Source: Pristionchus mayeri (lineage: Eukaryota > Nematoda > Chromadorea > Rhabditida > Neodiplogasteridae). Taken from it: DNA of 64,000 bases. Below the pieces are notes generated by a model, which was not told the DNA's origin, made no database searches, and saw nothing but the letters and a program-made list of their open reading frames with translations. Shown here one piece after another: positions 1 to 17,120 of this stretch. The stretch's first letter is position 1, and the number at the start of each line of letters is the position of its first letter. The translations under genes and the position numbers were made by a program. The stretch is from positions 3,224,001-3,288,000 of the forward strand of contig BTRK01000004.1 of NCBI GenBank assembly GCA_036245805.1. The letters run 5' to 3'.

Positions 1-542
1 CACGATCGTTTCGAGAATTGAAAAGACAATGGAGAAATAGGCTCCGCCCCCCTTTCTCTCGTCTCGCTTTTTGGGACTTTCACGTTATGCTCAATTCACC
101 CACATTTTCGCCATATATATCAAACATTAGATATCAACCTAATTCAAAATGCATGGTCTTATTTAGCCCCTTAAGCACACATTAAGACTGTGTGACGATT
201 TCGGCTAACCTCCTTGTGGTCCCTAATTAAAGTTATAGAGACTTGTGGATTAAAAAAAAACATTTAAAAGAATAGAACGCCAGTGGTTGTTGGTGAGGTG
301 TGGTTAGAATCACGACTATTAGGCTGCCTTGATTCATTACCAACTGCAGTAAATCATGTGCATTATCGAGAAATTCGTGACTTCAACCGGTTTATAACAA
401 TGTTATCTTGTGAGCGCTCACGTTGCGTACATGGAATGCATTTATTGGGTATTCCGCAAAGCGATGCGAAAATAAGCTGATAGGGATCGGCACTCTTGAA
501 ATCGCAAGGTGACTTTATGCTTCATACTATTGATAATCGCTT

Positions 543-3092
<2,550 letters not shown>

Positions 3093-3098
3093 GTAAAA

Positions 3099-3671
3099 TG
3101 TCGCGACGGTAGAACCACGACAGCAATGTCTTCTCCTCCGCTATCGCAAATTTCTGGCGTGAAAGTGTCCCCATTAATGGGTGAAAAGTCGAATTTTAAT
3201 GCGCAGATTTGATAAAAAAAATGAAGACTGAAACGATCACAGCGGGAGAATGTGCGTGGTGTATTATTGCAGTTCCTTTGTCGGCTTAACGATACAATTT
3301 CACGGACTAGCACTGAACGGAATGAAGGTGTGCGTATGACGAGCGAAATATCCTTTTAGGCAGAATCACCTATGACCATCGGAAATAGACGCAAAGTGAC
3401 GAGGAATTGTGAAGTGTGATAGATGTGAAGAGGGGTGATATCTGCAAGAACGAGAGAGAAATATGAGTGCCACTCACTGAGTTAAGGACAATCTTGCACT
3501 TACTCATTCACGGCTTTCCATTGCTCCATCAACATACGTTACTATCATAACAGGAAGCGCCGCTCTTGGATGATCTAAAAGGCTTAAAAATGTGTCGGTG
3601 ATTTCTGTGTGAAGTCTTGTGACAATTTGGTGAGCCGATCTCATTTGAATCCATTTCCATTTGCGTACCAA
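3099..3671 (-). pseudogene. CYP4-like relic B, left-arm copy (3' exon truncated)
   Basis: Mirror of the relic at 8012-8732. It keeps the exon with LWYANGNGFK followed by an in-frame TGA, the short IIQERR exon piece, the damaged heme exon and the start of the exon encoding KFAIAEEKTLLSWFYRR. It breaks off after that arginine codon at about 3100, where about 7 bases of unmatched filler join it to the intron of gene A. It cannot encode a P450. Confidence 0.7.
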
Positions 3672-4039
3672 AGTTGTTGTACTATGAATTTTTCAACTCA
3701 TCTTGACAGGGTGGTAAATTCTAAGTAAATTCTGGCGTATTCGTGATTAAAAAACAAAAGTGGAATCTAATGATATTTAGATTCAATTTTATTCCAAAAA
3801 ATGGGAGAAATAGAATATATTTAAACGTGTAAAATGTAGGACAAATTTTATTTTTTTTTGTCGTCGATGAATAATTTTAAGTTTGTTTGGCAATGAGGGC
3901 GAAGTTCGATGAAAGTTCTACTGGTCGGTAAAATGTGGACGAACGGCAATTTAGTCTATTCCTCAAATTCATGCACATGGAACAAATATTATCGAGGTGA
4001 AATTTGCCATGGTGATCGAGAAAGATTCTTTGAGATTCT

Positions 4040-4395
4040 TTGAGATTCTTTGAGCTATGTCAGCAGTTTTGTCTACCTTGGCGTCCGAGTATCATTCGAC
4101 AACAACTTATTGCTTGAACTAAACAGAAGGATGTTCGAGTCCGAGCTATGCACAAGAAATGGACTTGGGCACGACGAATTGCATCACTGGACGACGATAG
4201 ATGGACGCAGAGAATTGTTTTCTGGACACCGTGGGATAAGGAAAGACCGATTGGACGACCAAGAACGAGATGGCGGGATGAAATAGTGGAGCGAGTAGGA
4301 ATAAACTGGGCTGATATTTGCAGAAGATACCCCGATAAATGGACCGACGGCATGATTCAACAGGCCCATGCCCTGAAGTTTGAATAAATTGATTT
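4040..4395 (+). mobile_element. 5'-truncated LINE tail, internally deleted (left arm)
   Basis: This is the C-terminal coding end of a non-LTR retrotransposon, then stop and a short tail of TGATT/GATTT repeats such as RTE-like elements carry. Compared with the right-arm copy (7037-7633), 259 bp are missing between AACAGAAGGA and TGTTCGAG, which shifts the frame. Three tandem copies of TTCTTTGAGA precede the fragment. No reverse-transcriptase catalytic motif is present. Confidence 0.7.
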
Positions 4396-4539
4396 GATTT
4401 GATTGATTTGATCGAGATGTGCTACGATGAACGAAATTGTATTGAAAAGAAGGAAACAGGAACTTATGTTGTTGTGCGTCCCTTTCCTCTATAAAAGGAG
4501 CAGCGCACTCGTATTTTCCGTACTCAGCAAGAACTTGGA

Positions 4540-5023
4540 ATGGGAAAGATTACCTTCGTCCTTCTTCTCGTCGCTCTCTTCTCGCTCGCTTACGTCGATG
4601 CGCAAGGAAGTAAGTGCAATTAATTTTGAATATTTATTGAATAATTTTCCTTAAAATTTCATTTGAGTTTTCACTTGATAAAACGAACTAAACAGTTTTC
4701 AATATTCTTCATTGCAGGGGGACACGGAAAGGACAAGTTCGGTTAGTTACTGTTCTTATTTTTTTTGCTCGCATTTAATCGAATACACTAAAATTCGCAC
4801 AATTGCAGGAGGAGAGCATCCCGGACTGGCGCGAGGACATCACAAAGGGGACAAGGGAGGAAACGCACCCACTCCTGACAAAGATGCCCCGGCGAAGGAT
4901 AAGCCTGCCACGCCTCTTAGCGATCCCGTTCCAGTAAAGACAGTTGCGGCTGTTCCCGAGAAGGTAGCCGCAGCCATCCCCGATAAGGTTCCCGTCCCCA
5001 CTGTACCTGTTCCCAGTAAATAA
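4540..5023 (+). CDS. Small secreted His/Lys/Pro-rich peptide (copy 1)
   Basis: Three exons joined by two short GT-AG introns encode about 106 residues. Exon 1 starts at ATG 4540 with MGKITFVLLLVALFSLAYVD, a clear signal peptide probably cleaved near VDAQG. Exon 2 (about 4718-4741) gives GHGKDKF. Exon 3 (4809-5023) gives a low-complexity mature region: GEHPGLARGHHKGDKGG, then Lys/Ala/Pro-rich repeats of the type VPEKVAAAIPDKVPVP. A TATA box (TATAAAAGG) lies about 50 bp upstream at 4491. No cysteines and no recognised domain. It could be a secreted antimicrobial, surface or matrix peptide, but no function can be assigned. The P1 mirror is at 6401-6884 and encodes the same protein. Confidence 0.75.
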
Positions 5024-5356
5024 ACACGAACGAATGGTGTGGATGTAATGCTGATAAATATTTTGCGATATAATTCCTTGAAAACATTAGCATCCCAAGT
5101 TATTCGGAGTCCTATGCAGTGGATGCATGCATTCAGAGTTGTTGCAATCGAGCTCGGTATTCGAGGGCTTGACTCGAAAAACACGAAGTCTTTTGTCAAA
5201 AGAGTATTTTGTTTGTTCGGCCTATGATACACCTTTTCATCTAAGGTCTCCAGTCTCATTGACCGCTCATCCTTTACGCTTATTTCTCTCAGAGGAAATT
5301 TGGAAATTTTTCATACATATTATGCAAAAAATATAATCACAACAATAACATTTTAT

Positions 5357-5905
<549 letters not shown>

Positions 5906-5908
5906 TCA

Positions 5909-6075
5909 TCGTGGATCTTCAGACGCTTCACAGTCGAGACGGTTGAACCGCATCCCGGAAATAGACCGATTCCTGAGGTCTCACAAAGAAATAATCTCTG
6001 TTTACGGTCCGATTTTTACAGATTGTGTTGAAGCCTTCAACCGGATTTCCCGTGCGAATCTACAAATGCCACTGA
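5909..6075 (+). pseudogene. Last two exons of CYP gene C, mirrored
   Basis: Right-arm copy of the end of gene C: RRFTVETVEPHPGNRPIPEV, intron, then IVLKPSTGFPVRIYKCH-stop. It carries 3 extra bases near the stop compared with the left copy. It starts abruptly at the palindrome turn-around (5909) in the middle of an exon. Confidence 0.8.
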
Positions 6076-6400
6076 ATAAAATGTTATTGTTGTGATTATA
6101 TTTTTTGCATAATATGTATGACAAATTTCCTCTGAGAGAAATAAGCGTAAAGGATGAGCGGTCAATGAGACTGGAGACCTTAGATGAAAAGGTGTATCAT
6201 AGGCCGAACAAACAAAATACTCTTTTGACAAAAGACTTCGTGTTTTTCGAGTCAAGCCCTCGAATACCGAGCTCGATTGCAACAACTCTGAATGCATGCA
6301 TCCACTGCATAGGACTCCGAATAACTTGGGATGCTAATGTTTTCAAGGAATTATATCGCAAAATATTTATCAGCATTACATCCACACCATTCGTTCGTGT

Positions 6401-6884
6401 TTATTTACTGGGAACAGGTACAGTGGGGACGGGAACCTTATCGGGGATGGCTGCGGCTACCTTCTCGGGAACAGCCGCAACTGTCTTTACTGGAACGGGA
6501 TCGCTAAGAGGCGTGGCAGGCTTATCCTTCGCCGGGGCATCTTTGTCAGGAGTGGGTGCGTTTCCTCCCTTGTCCCCTTTGTGATGTCCTCGCGCCAGTC
6601 CGGGATGCTCTCCTCCTGCAATTGTGCGAATTTTAGTGTATTCGATTAAATGCGAGCAAAAAAAATAAGAACAGTAACTAACCGAACTTGTCCTTTCCGT
6701 GTCCCCCTGCAATGAAGAATATTGAAAACTGTTTAGTTCGTTTTATCAAGTGAAAACTCAAATGAAATTTTAAGGAAAATTATTCAATAAATATTCAAAA
6801 TTAATTGCACTTACTTCCTTGCGCATCGACGTAAGCGAGCGAGAAGAGAGCGACGAGAAGAAGGACGAAGGTAATCTTTCCCAT
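6401..6884 (-). CDS. Small secreted His/Lys/Pro-rich peptide (copy 2)
   Basis: Right-arm mirror of the gene at 4540-5023 (i + j = 11424). It has the same three exons, the same signal peptide and the same mature sequence, and its TATA box is mirrored at about 6925. Because of the palindrome the two copies are transcribed towards each other's 3' ends, with the CYP C remnants between them. If the duplication is real, this is a divergent-flank, convergent-gene pair with double dosage. No domain is recognised. Confidence 0.75.
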
Positions 6885-7018
6885 TCCAAGTTCTTGCTGA
6901 GTACGGAAAATACGAGTGCGCTGCTCCTTTTATAGAGGAAAGGGACGCACAACAACATAAGTTCCTGTTTCCTTCTTTTCAATACAATTTCGTTCATCGT
7001 AGCACATCTCGATCAAAT

Positions 7019-7680
7019 CAATCAAATCAAATCAATTTATTCAAACTTCAGGGCATGGGCCTGTTGAATCATGCCGTCGGTCCATTTATCGGGGTATCTT
7101 CTGCAAATATCAGCCCAGTTTATTCCTACTCGCTCCACTATTTCATCCCGCCATCTCGTTCTTGGTCGTCCAATCGGTCTTTCCTTATCCCACGGTGTCC
7201 AGAAAACAATTCTCTGCGTCCATCTATCGTCGTCCAGTGATGCAATTCGTCGTGCCCAAGTCCATTTCTTGTGCATAGCTCGGACTCGAACATCTTGTAT
7301 CGGTACTTTGTTTGCTAACCACTCATTGCTCTTCCTATCCATTCTCGTTACTCCGGCCATTTTTCTCATCATCGAACGCTGTGCCACAATCAATCTCGTT
7401 CTTGCTTTCTTCGTTGAGCTCCAGATTTCACTGCCATACAGTAGAGCAGGCTCTATGCACATACGGTAAACTCTAGCTTTCAGTCCCATTGCGACAGCCC
7501 GGTTGGTAAGAAAATCGTGAAATTTGTTGAATGCTTTCCACGCGCTTCCGATCCTTCTGTTTAGTTCAAGCAATAAGTTGTTGTCGAATGATACTCGGAC
7601 GCCAAGGTAGACAAAACTGCTGACATAGCTCAAAGAATCTCAAAGAATCTCAAAGAATCTTTCTCGATCACCATGGCAAA
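7019..7680 (-). mobile_element. 5'-truncated non-LTR retrotransposon (RTE/CR1-like) tail
   Basis: A 198-codon open frame (7037-7633) matches the C-terminal end of LINE polyproteins. It has FVYLGVRVS, then LNRRIGSAWKAFNK, then ALLYGSEIW, then GRPRTRWRDEI near the end. The 3' end is a run of AAATCAATCAAATCAAATCA, typical of RTE-like tails. The endonuclease and the reverse-transcriptase catalytic block are absent, so this is a dead 5'-truncated insertion. The left arm of P1 has the same copy with a 259 bp deletion. Confidence 0.8.
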
Positions 7681-8011
7681 TTTCACCTCGATAATATTTG
7701 TTCCATGTGCATGAATTTGAGGAATAGACTAAATTGCCGTTCGTCCACATTTTACCGACCAGTAGAACTTTCATCGAACTTCGCCCTCATTGCCAAACAA
7801 ACTTAAAATTATTCATCGACGACAAAAAAAAATAAAATTTGTCCTACATTTTACACGTTTAAATATATTCTATTTCTCCCATTTTTTGGAATAAAATTGA
7901 ATCTAAATATCATTAGATTCCACTTTTGTTTTTTAATCACGAATACGCCAGAATTTACTTAGAATTTACCACCCTGTCAAGATGAGTTGAAAAATTCATA
8001 GTACAACAACT

Positions 8012-8732
8012 TTGGTACGCAAATGGAAATGGATTCAAATGAGATCGGCTCACCAAATTGTCACAAGACTTCACACAGAAATCACCGACACATTTTTAAG
8101 CCTTTTAGATCATCCAAGAGCGGCGCTTCCTGTTATGATAGTAACGTATGTTGATGGAGCAATGGAAAGCCGTGAATGAGTAAGTGCAAGATTGTCCTTA
8201 ACTCAGTGAGTGGCACTCATATTTCTCTCTCGTTCTTGCAGATATCACCCCTCTTCACATCTATCACACTTCACAATTCCTCGTCACTTTGCGTCTATTT
8301 CCGATGGTCATAGGTGATTCTGCCTAAAAGGATATTTCGCTCGTCATACGCACACCTTCATTCCGTTCAGTGCTAGTCCGTGAAATTGTATCGTTAAGCC
8401 GACAAAGGAACTGCAATAATACACCACGCACATTCTCCCGCTGTGATCGTTTCAGTCTTCATTTTTTTTATCAAATCTGCGCATTAAAATTCGACTTTTC
8501 ACCCATTAATGGGGACACTTTCACGCCAGAAATTTGCGATAGCGGAGGAGAAGACATTGCTGTCGTGGTTCTACCGTCGCTTCACTGTCCAAACCGTGGA
8601 ACCGTATCCGGGAATTCCACCGATTGCCGAAGCCTCTAAGGATATTATTTCAGTAGAATGTCCTATATTTTGCAGATTGTGTTAATGCCCTTATCCGGGT
8701 TTCCCATGCCAATCTATAAACGTCATTGTTGA
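8012..8732 (+). pseudogene. CYP4-like P450 relic B
   Basis: Decayed P450. One exon reads LWYANGNGFK then TGA, where intact gene A has TTC; the next keeps only IIQERR. The heme exon reads FIPFSASP-stop-NCI instead of [13 protein letters not shown], so Gly is changed and the Arg codon is TGA. The following exon is still open (KFAIAEEKTLLSWFYRRFT, then VEPYPG), and the terminal exon gives IVLMPLSGFPMPIYKRHC-stop. No 5' exons are found. Together the two stops and the broken Cys-loop exclude a functional enzyme. Confidence 0.8.
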
Positions 8733-9046
8733 ATTGTTGGTTTTTGTGAAATGTTTATTGTGCTCAGAATAGCAATATATTTCTGTGTTCATACATTTTA
8801 TATCGGCTATTCAGAAGTCGTAATGCAAGGGTATGACACAATCCTTAGGTTGAATTTGTAATGCAATAGGAGCGACATTATTGCGCAACGCACTTTCAAA
8901 GAAGAGGAAAACACGACATACTCCCTCTATGCCTATCAACACATGTTTTCCTCTCCCCTTGCACTACGTATTGAAGATGATAAGGGGCCCATGATCGATA
9001 TGTCAAATTGTTAGAGCGCGCTGCTGTTATCACTCATAGTTTGCAC

Positions 9047-9158
9047 TAGTGATGGCAATTCGGTGCGCGCTCTCCTCGTTTCACACGCTCTCTCACCGAC
9101 CAGACAGAGCGAGAGAGCGTGGGAAAGGAGGAGAGCGCGCGCCGATTTGGCATCACTA
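9047..9158. mobile_element. Hairpin MITE, ~112 bp
   Basis: Near-perfect inverted repeat beginning AGTGATGGCAA and ending TTGGCATCACT, flanked by direct copies of AGTTTGCACT. Its interior CGCTCTCT/AGAGAGCG stems resemble the other intron hairpins in the window. It lies between relic B and the start of gene A, in the segment missing from the left arm. Confidence 0.65.
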
Positions 9159-9448
9159 GTTTGCACTGGGAAATTCATCGAAAATTATGTTTTACCGCTC
9201 CATTCTTCGTTCTGATAAAACAACAATCCCTTTAGAACGTTTCATCAGCAGGCATTTATGATACAGCCACTCTTGGATAGAATTTTTTAGCATGGTGTGA
9301 GGCGTCCAGGAAATGCACGTTTGCCACCCCAAGACTGATTTGAATGTGTCGATGTTCCGTATCAAAGGAAGTACTTTCGACTTTCTCATGTCTACTTGTT
9401 CCTTCGCTTGTCAATGAATAGTTGCCATTTGAGGAGCATCTGCAGATA

Positions 9449-12771
<3,323 letters not shown>

Positions 12772-13489
12772 AAGCGATTATCAATAGTATGAAGCATAAA
12801 GTCACCTTGCGATTTCAAGAGTGCCGATCCCTATCAGCTTATTTTCGCATCGCTTTGCGGAATACCCAATAAATGCATTCCATGTACGCAACGTGAGCGC
12901 TCACAAGATAACATTGTTATAAACCGGTTGAAGTCACGAATTTCTCGATAATGCACATGATTTACTGCAGTTGGTAATGAATCAAGGCAGCCTAATAGTC
13001 GTGATTCTAACCACACCTCACCAACAACCACTGGCGTTCTATTCTTTTAAATGTTTTTTTTTAATCCACAAGTCTCTATAACTTTAATTAGGGACCACAA
13101 GGAGGTTAGCCGAAATCGTCACACAGTCTTAATGTGTGCTTAAGGGGCTAAATAAGACCATGCATTTTGAATTAGGTTGATATCTAATGTTTGATATATA
13201 TGGCGAAAATGTGGGTGAATTGAGCATAACGTGAAAGGCCCAAAAAGCGAGACGAGAGAAAGGGGGGCGGAGCCTATTTCTCCATTGTCTTTTCAATTCT
13301 CGAAACGATCGTGTAGAGCTTCGCCGAACCCTACAGGAGAAGAAAGCGAGCTTTCACGTAGGCGGGGCGCTCTCTAGTCAGTGAGAGACTGGTGGAGGGA
13401 GGGGAGGGAGAGGGAGGAGAGAGTCACGAGTCATGCGCCTTTCGAACTCGAAGAGACACATGATGAGTTCGCAACCAAATCATTCGTTC

Positions 13490-13716
13490 AAAAGTGAATT
13501 TGGAAGCTTTTTCCATCCTCTTTCGAATGAACCTCCGGGACCCTGGAAAATCCTCTTCTGATTAGGTCAGCATACGAGTTTTATAGTTTTCTAAGCAAAT
13601 TCGCTCGATAAAACTTGTATGCTGACCTACCCATTGAAGGATTTTCAAAGGTCCCGGAAGCTCATTCGAAAGAGGATGAAAAGAGCTTCCAAATTCATTT
13701 TTGAGCTAGTGATTTG
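13490..13716. repeat. Inverted-repeat (foldback) element
   Basis: About 110 bp arms, loop near 13590. The left arm reads AATTTGGAAGC ... CATCCTCTTTCGAATGA ... GGTCAGCATACGAGTTTTAT; the right arm returns the complement with a few mismatches. No open frame of note. It lies just outside P1; 13314-13490 holds only GA-rich sequence with no gene seen. Confidence 0.65.
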
Positions 13717-13906
13717 GTTTCGAATGAAGCCTGTGTCCCCCAGATCTCGCTTTCGAGGGGAAAGTGTCAGAGCAAAGTGGGCGGAGCTTGCGTTGTCTAA
13801 CTTTAATATTGCTTCGAATGTTCTTCAATTGTAACGACACATACGAAAATGATGAGTGCCGGTAAGCTGATAAATTTTAGGTTAATTTCTAAATTCTTCC
13901 TAGATT

Positions 13907-14823
13907 CATCGCTATATTTGTGGATTCGAGCGCTCTCAGACCTGGATGGAGCCTCTTGTTCCTCAATCTGATGCTTTTTCTAGAGCTTATCGCCATTGTG
14001 GCCGGCTCGTTTGTCCTCTTGGCTTCTGTGTATGCTCTCACTGGATGGACTATTCCTCATGACTAGTGAATACTCTACTTCAGATCTCCTGTGTGCACCC
14101 AAATCTCGCTCGAATAATCATAGCCTTTTCTGCAAATTTTTCGTTCTCATCTTTAGTAGAATCGCTCTTCAACTGCTCGAGGGCGGGCATATTAATATGC
14201 ATGGTGACTATGATTCAGTCTCTTAAGAATTTTGTTTTTTTAGCCCACCGATATGACAAACTGCTTTTTATGTCTTCGATAATGCATCTACATTCAATTT
14301 TCTTCAGCATGTACATGTTTGTTGGATTGGTGAGTTGCTTCTCTATGCGTACGATGATTTCAAATTTTACAGGTAGTAGAGAGTTTTTTTTGCCACACTG
14401 CATATTGCTGATTATGAGGTATGCCGAAATTGTGAATGAATAATGCAGAATTGTCGGTTAGAATCAAAAATATTCTGGTTTATCAATATCGATAATCGCC
14501 ATTACTTTTGTTTGCAGTTTTGTTACTTCAATCGGATGGTCATCCGGTAAGTAAATAGCAGCAGCTTAAAGCAACAATGAATTAAGGATTCGTAACCAGC
14601 GTTTTACTGTCAATACTAATCACTACTTCACTGCAAACTGTTCTTCTAACAGTTGGAATACTTGTATCGAAAATCAGCATTTATATAACATTCCGATTAT
14701 TTATTCAGACATTCTTTTATCTTTACTTGGCAAACAAAAGACATAATGAAATGACCAGAACAAGCTTAACTTATTCGCTTTCCACGAAGTTCCAAACTGC
14801 TGAAAACCAGAGTTGTCCGAGTA
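13907..14823 (+). pseudogene. sre-like chemoreceptor, probably broken
   Basis: Several exons look like the SRE family of nematode 7TM chemoreceptors, which act in the ciliary membranes of sensory neurons. First exon: RPGWSLLFLNLMLFLELIAI, a membrane segment. The next (from 14092) reads ISCVHPNLARIIIAFSANF and continues in frame to FNCSRAGILICM. Then comes an exon which, if one T of an 8-T run at about 14385-14392 is ignored, reads VVESFFATLHIADYE, the SRE ER.AT....DYE signature. The last clear exon has FRLFIQTFFYLYLANKRHNE, then YSFSTKFQTAEN (SRE 'RFQ..EN' block). With the run as given the frame is broken. The C-terminus beyond 14823 is not found; a mariner element follows at 15346. The start codon is uncertain (ATG 13849 possible). 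Confidence 0.6.
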
Positions 14824-15345
14824 AGTTTTCTTAAACGATGTTTACAACATTATCGTAGCACGTACATACATTTTACCAATTATCGTACTAATTTGTCGGT
14901 TTAGAAACTTTGAAAGTTTCAGTGCCAAAATTCGATTTTCGGCGTTTACGAAACTGTTTTTAGCACTAAACAACTCCCCCAAACTATAACGATATAATAT
15001 CACGGGACATTAGAATTCAAAGATGAGGAATATATTTTCTCAGGCAATGTCATACTCTGCCCTTTTCCGTGCCTTTTCTGTACCGCTCGCAAATATTTCA
15101 CATTTAATCAATCTGCATTACGTCGACAAAGTTTTATTTATTCTTGTCTTTAAAGGTCCTCCGAAAGCCAAAAATTACCCCCTCTTATTATTGTTTTAAA
15201 CGTTGCTATTCAGTGAGAAAAATGTGCCATCAACAAAGAAATTGAACAAAAATAGCCCCAGGGCTCGTAATTAGCGATAATGTGTGAAATATCGAATGGA
15301 TTGAACCGCACGATTGTGGTAGGATAGAGACAATTTCAAATAGTA

Positions 15346-16609
15346 TCAGGTTGTAACATGTTTTGTCGCGTCCAATCTCTTATGCATTTTAACCTCAGAA
15401 ATTCTTCGAATTAATTTAATCTCAATTTCGTTATTCATCATCAGTGAGGGCCTTCGTACTCTTTCTTACGCGCTTTACTTCAGTCCTGTCAAGGCAGTTG
15501 AGGAGGCACATTAGTCAGACAAAGTTGTACTGAGATAAGGATTACAAATCATTTTCACGCATCAGCTCTTCTTGAAAAGGATAAATTATGCCGATTTTGT
15601 GTGATTTGCGTAAAGTACTACATATGTGCATAATTTTGAACCACTCACGGATAATGACAAACGAAAATCGTTCTAGAAATGTAGAAGAGTTTGTATAATG
15701 TGGATGGTTGGTGACGGTCGCGAAAACTTTCGCAAGCCGAATTTTCTTTTCAATAGATATCCAGATCCAAATAGTGGTGGAATATAGTTCACCCAAAGTG
15801 GTCAGTATGCAGACAAAGTTTGGGGTAGATTGGGTTCTGTTGAGATAAGTGGCTCCATTCAGAACGATGGTATGTAAATTAAACTAATGAAATCGGCACT
15901 TTGTTCATATTCCTACCTCGCACACATGTTCAATATCTGATTTGTTGTGTCCATCCTAACCATAAACCCTTCCCTTACTAGTATCTACTTGGGATAAGTT
16001 TGGAAATAAATAGCTTTTGAATGACAATCTTTAATTCGAAACACCTAAACTTGCATATTTTGGTAAAATTGTGCGCGAATTGAATTAATAAAAATTCAAA
16101 TTTCCCACAAGTGGAGTGTTCTTTCTCTCACTTGTTTAATGATAAATTATACCTCCATGAGTGGTAATTGGAACGCACTTATGTTAGTCACTGTTGTTGC
16201 AATTCTGGATTCAGAAGAGTTGGTCAAGTTGGCTACGAATCAGCGGCTAACCTTACACTCAATGAAGTATATCTTTGATTCCGCTCAACATAGCACCATA
16301 TCTGGCGTATATTTTGAAAGAGCATTGACGGGGTATATCACCATGCTGTAGAAGTTTGGTTCATTATTCATCTCTGCGAACTAGCACCTGATCAAACGAA
16401 TTTAAAAAATCTGCACCAAATTTAAATCAGTTCATATTAATATTTTTCGCATAGCCAGCGTGCGCAGTTCAGCTCTACCCTATGGTTTGAATGTGCATGA
16501 ACACCCCAAACATATACTAGGAGGTCAGGCATTGGTAATGTTTGAGAAGTATCCTTCATGGAAATATTGTGAACCTCCGAAATGCGACAAAACTTATGTT
16601 ACAACCTAA
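15346..16609. mobile_element. Mariner-like element, 1,264 bp
   Basis: The ends are TCAGGTTGTAACATGTTTTG and CAAAACTTATGTTACAACCTAA, inverted repeats of about 24 bp starting with the mariner-typical YAGGTTG, flanked by TA duplications (15344-15345 and 16610-16611). The length suits a mariner. The only open frames are short (for example 16139-16351) and no DDD/DDE transposase motif could be read, so it is a dead or non-autonomous copy. Related DNA recurs at 52239-52492, 53489-54335, 54337-55910 and 56934-58198. Confidence 0.75.
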
Positions 16610-16689
16610 TAGTTACTGTAGGGTAGCATTCATAGCTGTTCAGAAATGGCAGCAAGTGTGAGGGGGTGCGGTGCACAAGGCATGTATAG

Positions 16690-17115
16690 GGGTCATGGTG
16701 AAAATCGATAGTAGGTCATCAGTAGGTCAAGACTAGTGCCATAACCAATCGATAGTACAGTACACATATATACCGTATACCGCTACCGTAACCCTGATTA
16801 TTGAGAACTTACTTTATTTTCAAAAAGTCAAGATACCGTACCCAATCGGTCCTTCTGTACACATACCGTAACCCAGTGTACAGTACCCCTTGCTACCGTA
16901 ATCCACACCACTGCGGTCAATCGTAAACTGACTTTTTTTCCAAAACATTTTATATTGAGTTGATTCTTGCTCTGTACCGTACCCAATCGATAGTACAGTA
17001 CCTCAAGATACCGTATACCACTACCGTAACCCCGATTATCGCAAACTAACTTTATTTTTAAAAAGTCCTGGTACCGTGCCCAATCGATTATACACTACCC
17101 AAGGAACCACAGTAA
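16690..17115. repeat. Degenerate repeats built on ATACCGTAACC / CCCAATCGATAGTACAG
   Basis: About three or four diverged units of ~110-120 bp. Each runs roughly GTACCCAATCGATAGTACAG, then TACCGTATACC, CTACCGTAACCC, then an AACTNACTTTATTTT block. A single reversed unit is seen at about 35690-35755 and its P2 mirror. Function unknown; the first apparent ATG of the downstream gene (17076) falls inside this repeat and is not trusted as a start. Confidence 0.6.
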
Positions 17116-17120
17116 CCCAG

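Noticed and set aside
4840..5259. Antisense frames over the secreted-peptide gene
   Set aside because: The sense strand has signal peptide, splice sites and TATA box; the antisense frame is a shadow of its codon bias.
15542..16351. Conserved short frames in the mariner-like elements (for example 55078-55287, 57737-57946)
   Set aside because: They recur only because the element recurs; no transposase motif, no start context, and they are broken in the 15 kb copy.
16690..17115. CRISPR-like array
   Set aside because: Units are diverged, spacers are not unique, and the genome is eukaryotic.
17076..17120. ATG at 17076 as start of the coiled-coil gene
   Set aside because: It lies in a degenerate repeat unit that recurs upstream; the true 5' end is unresolved.
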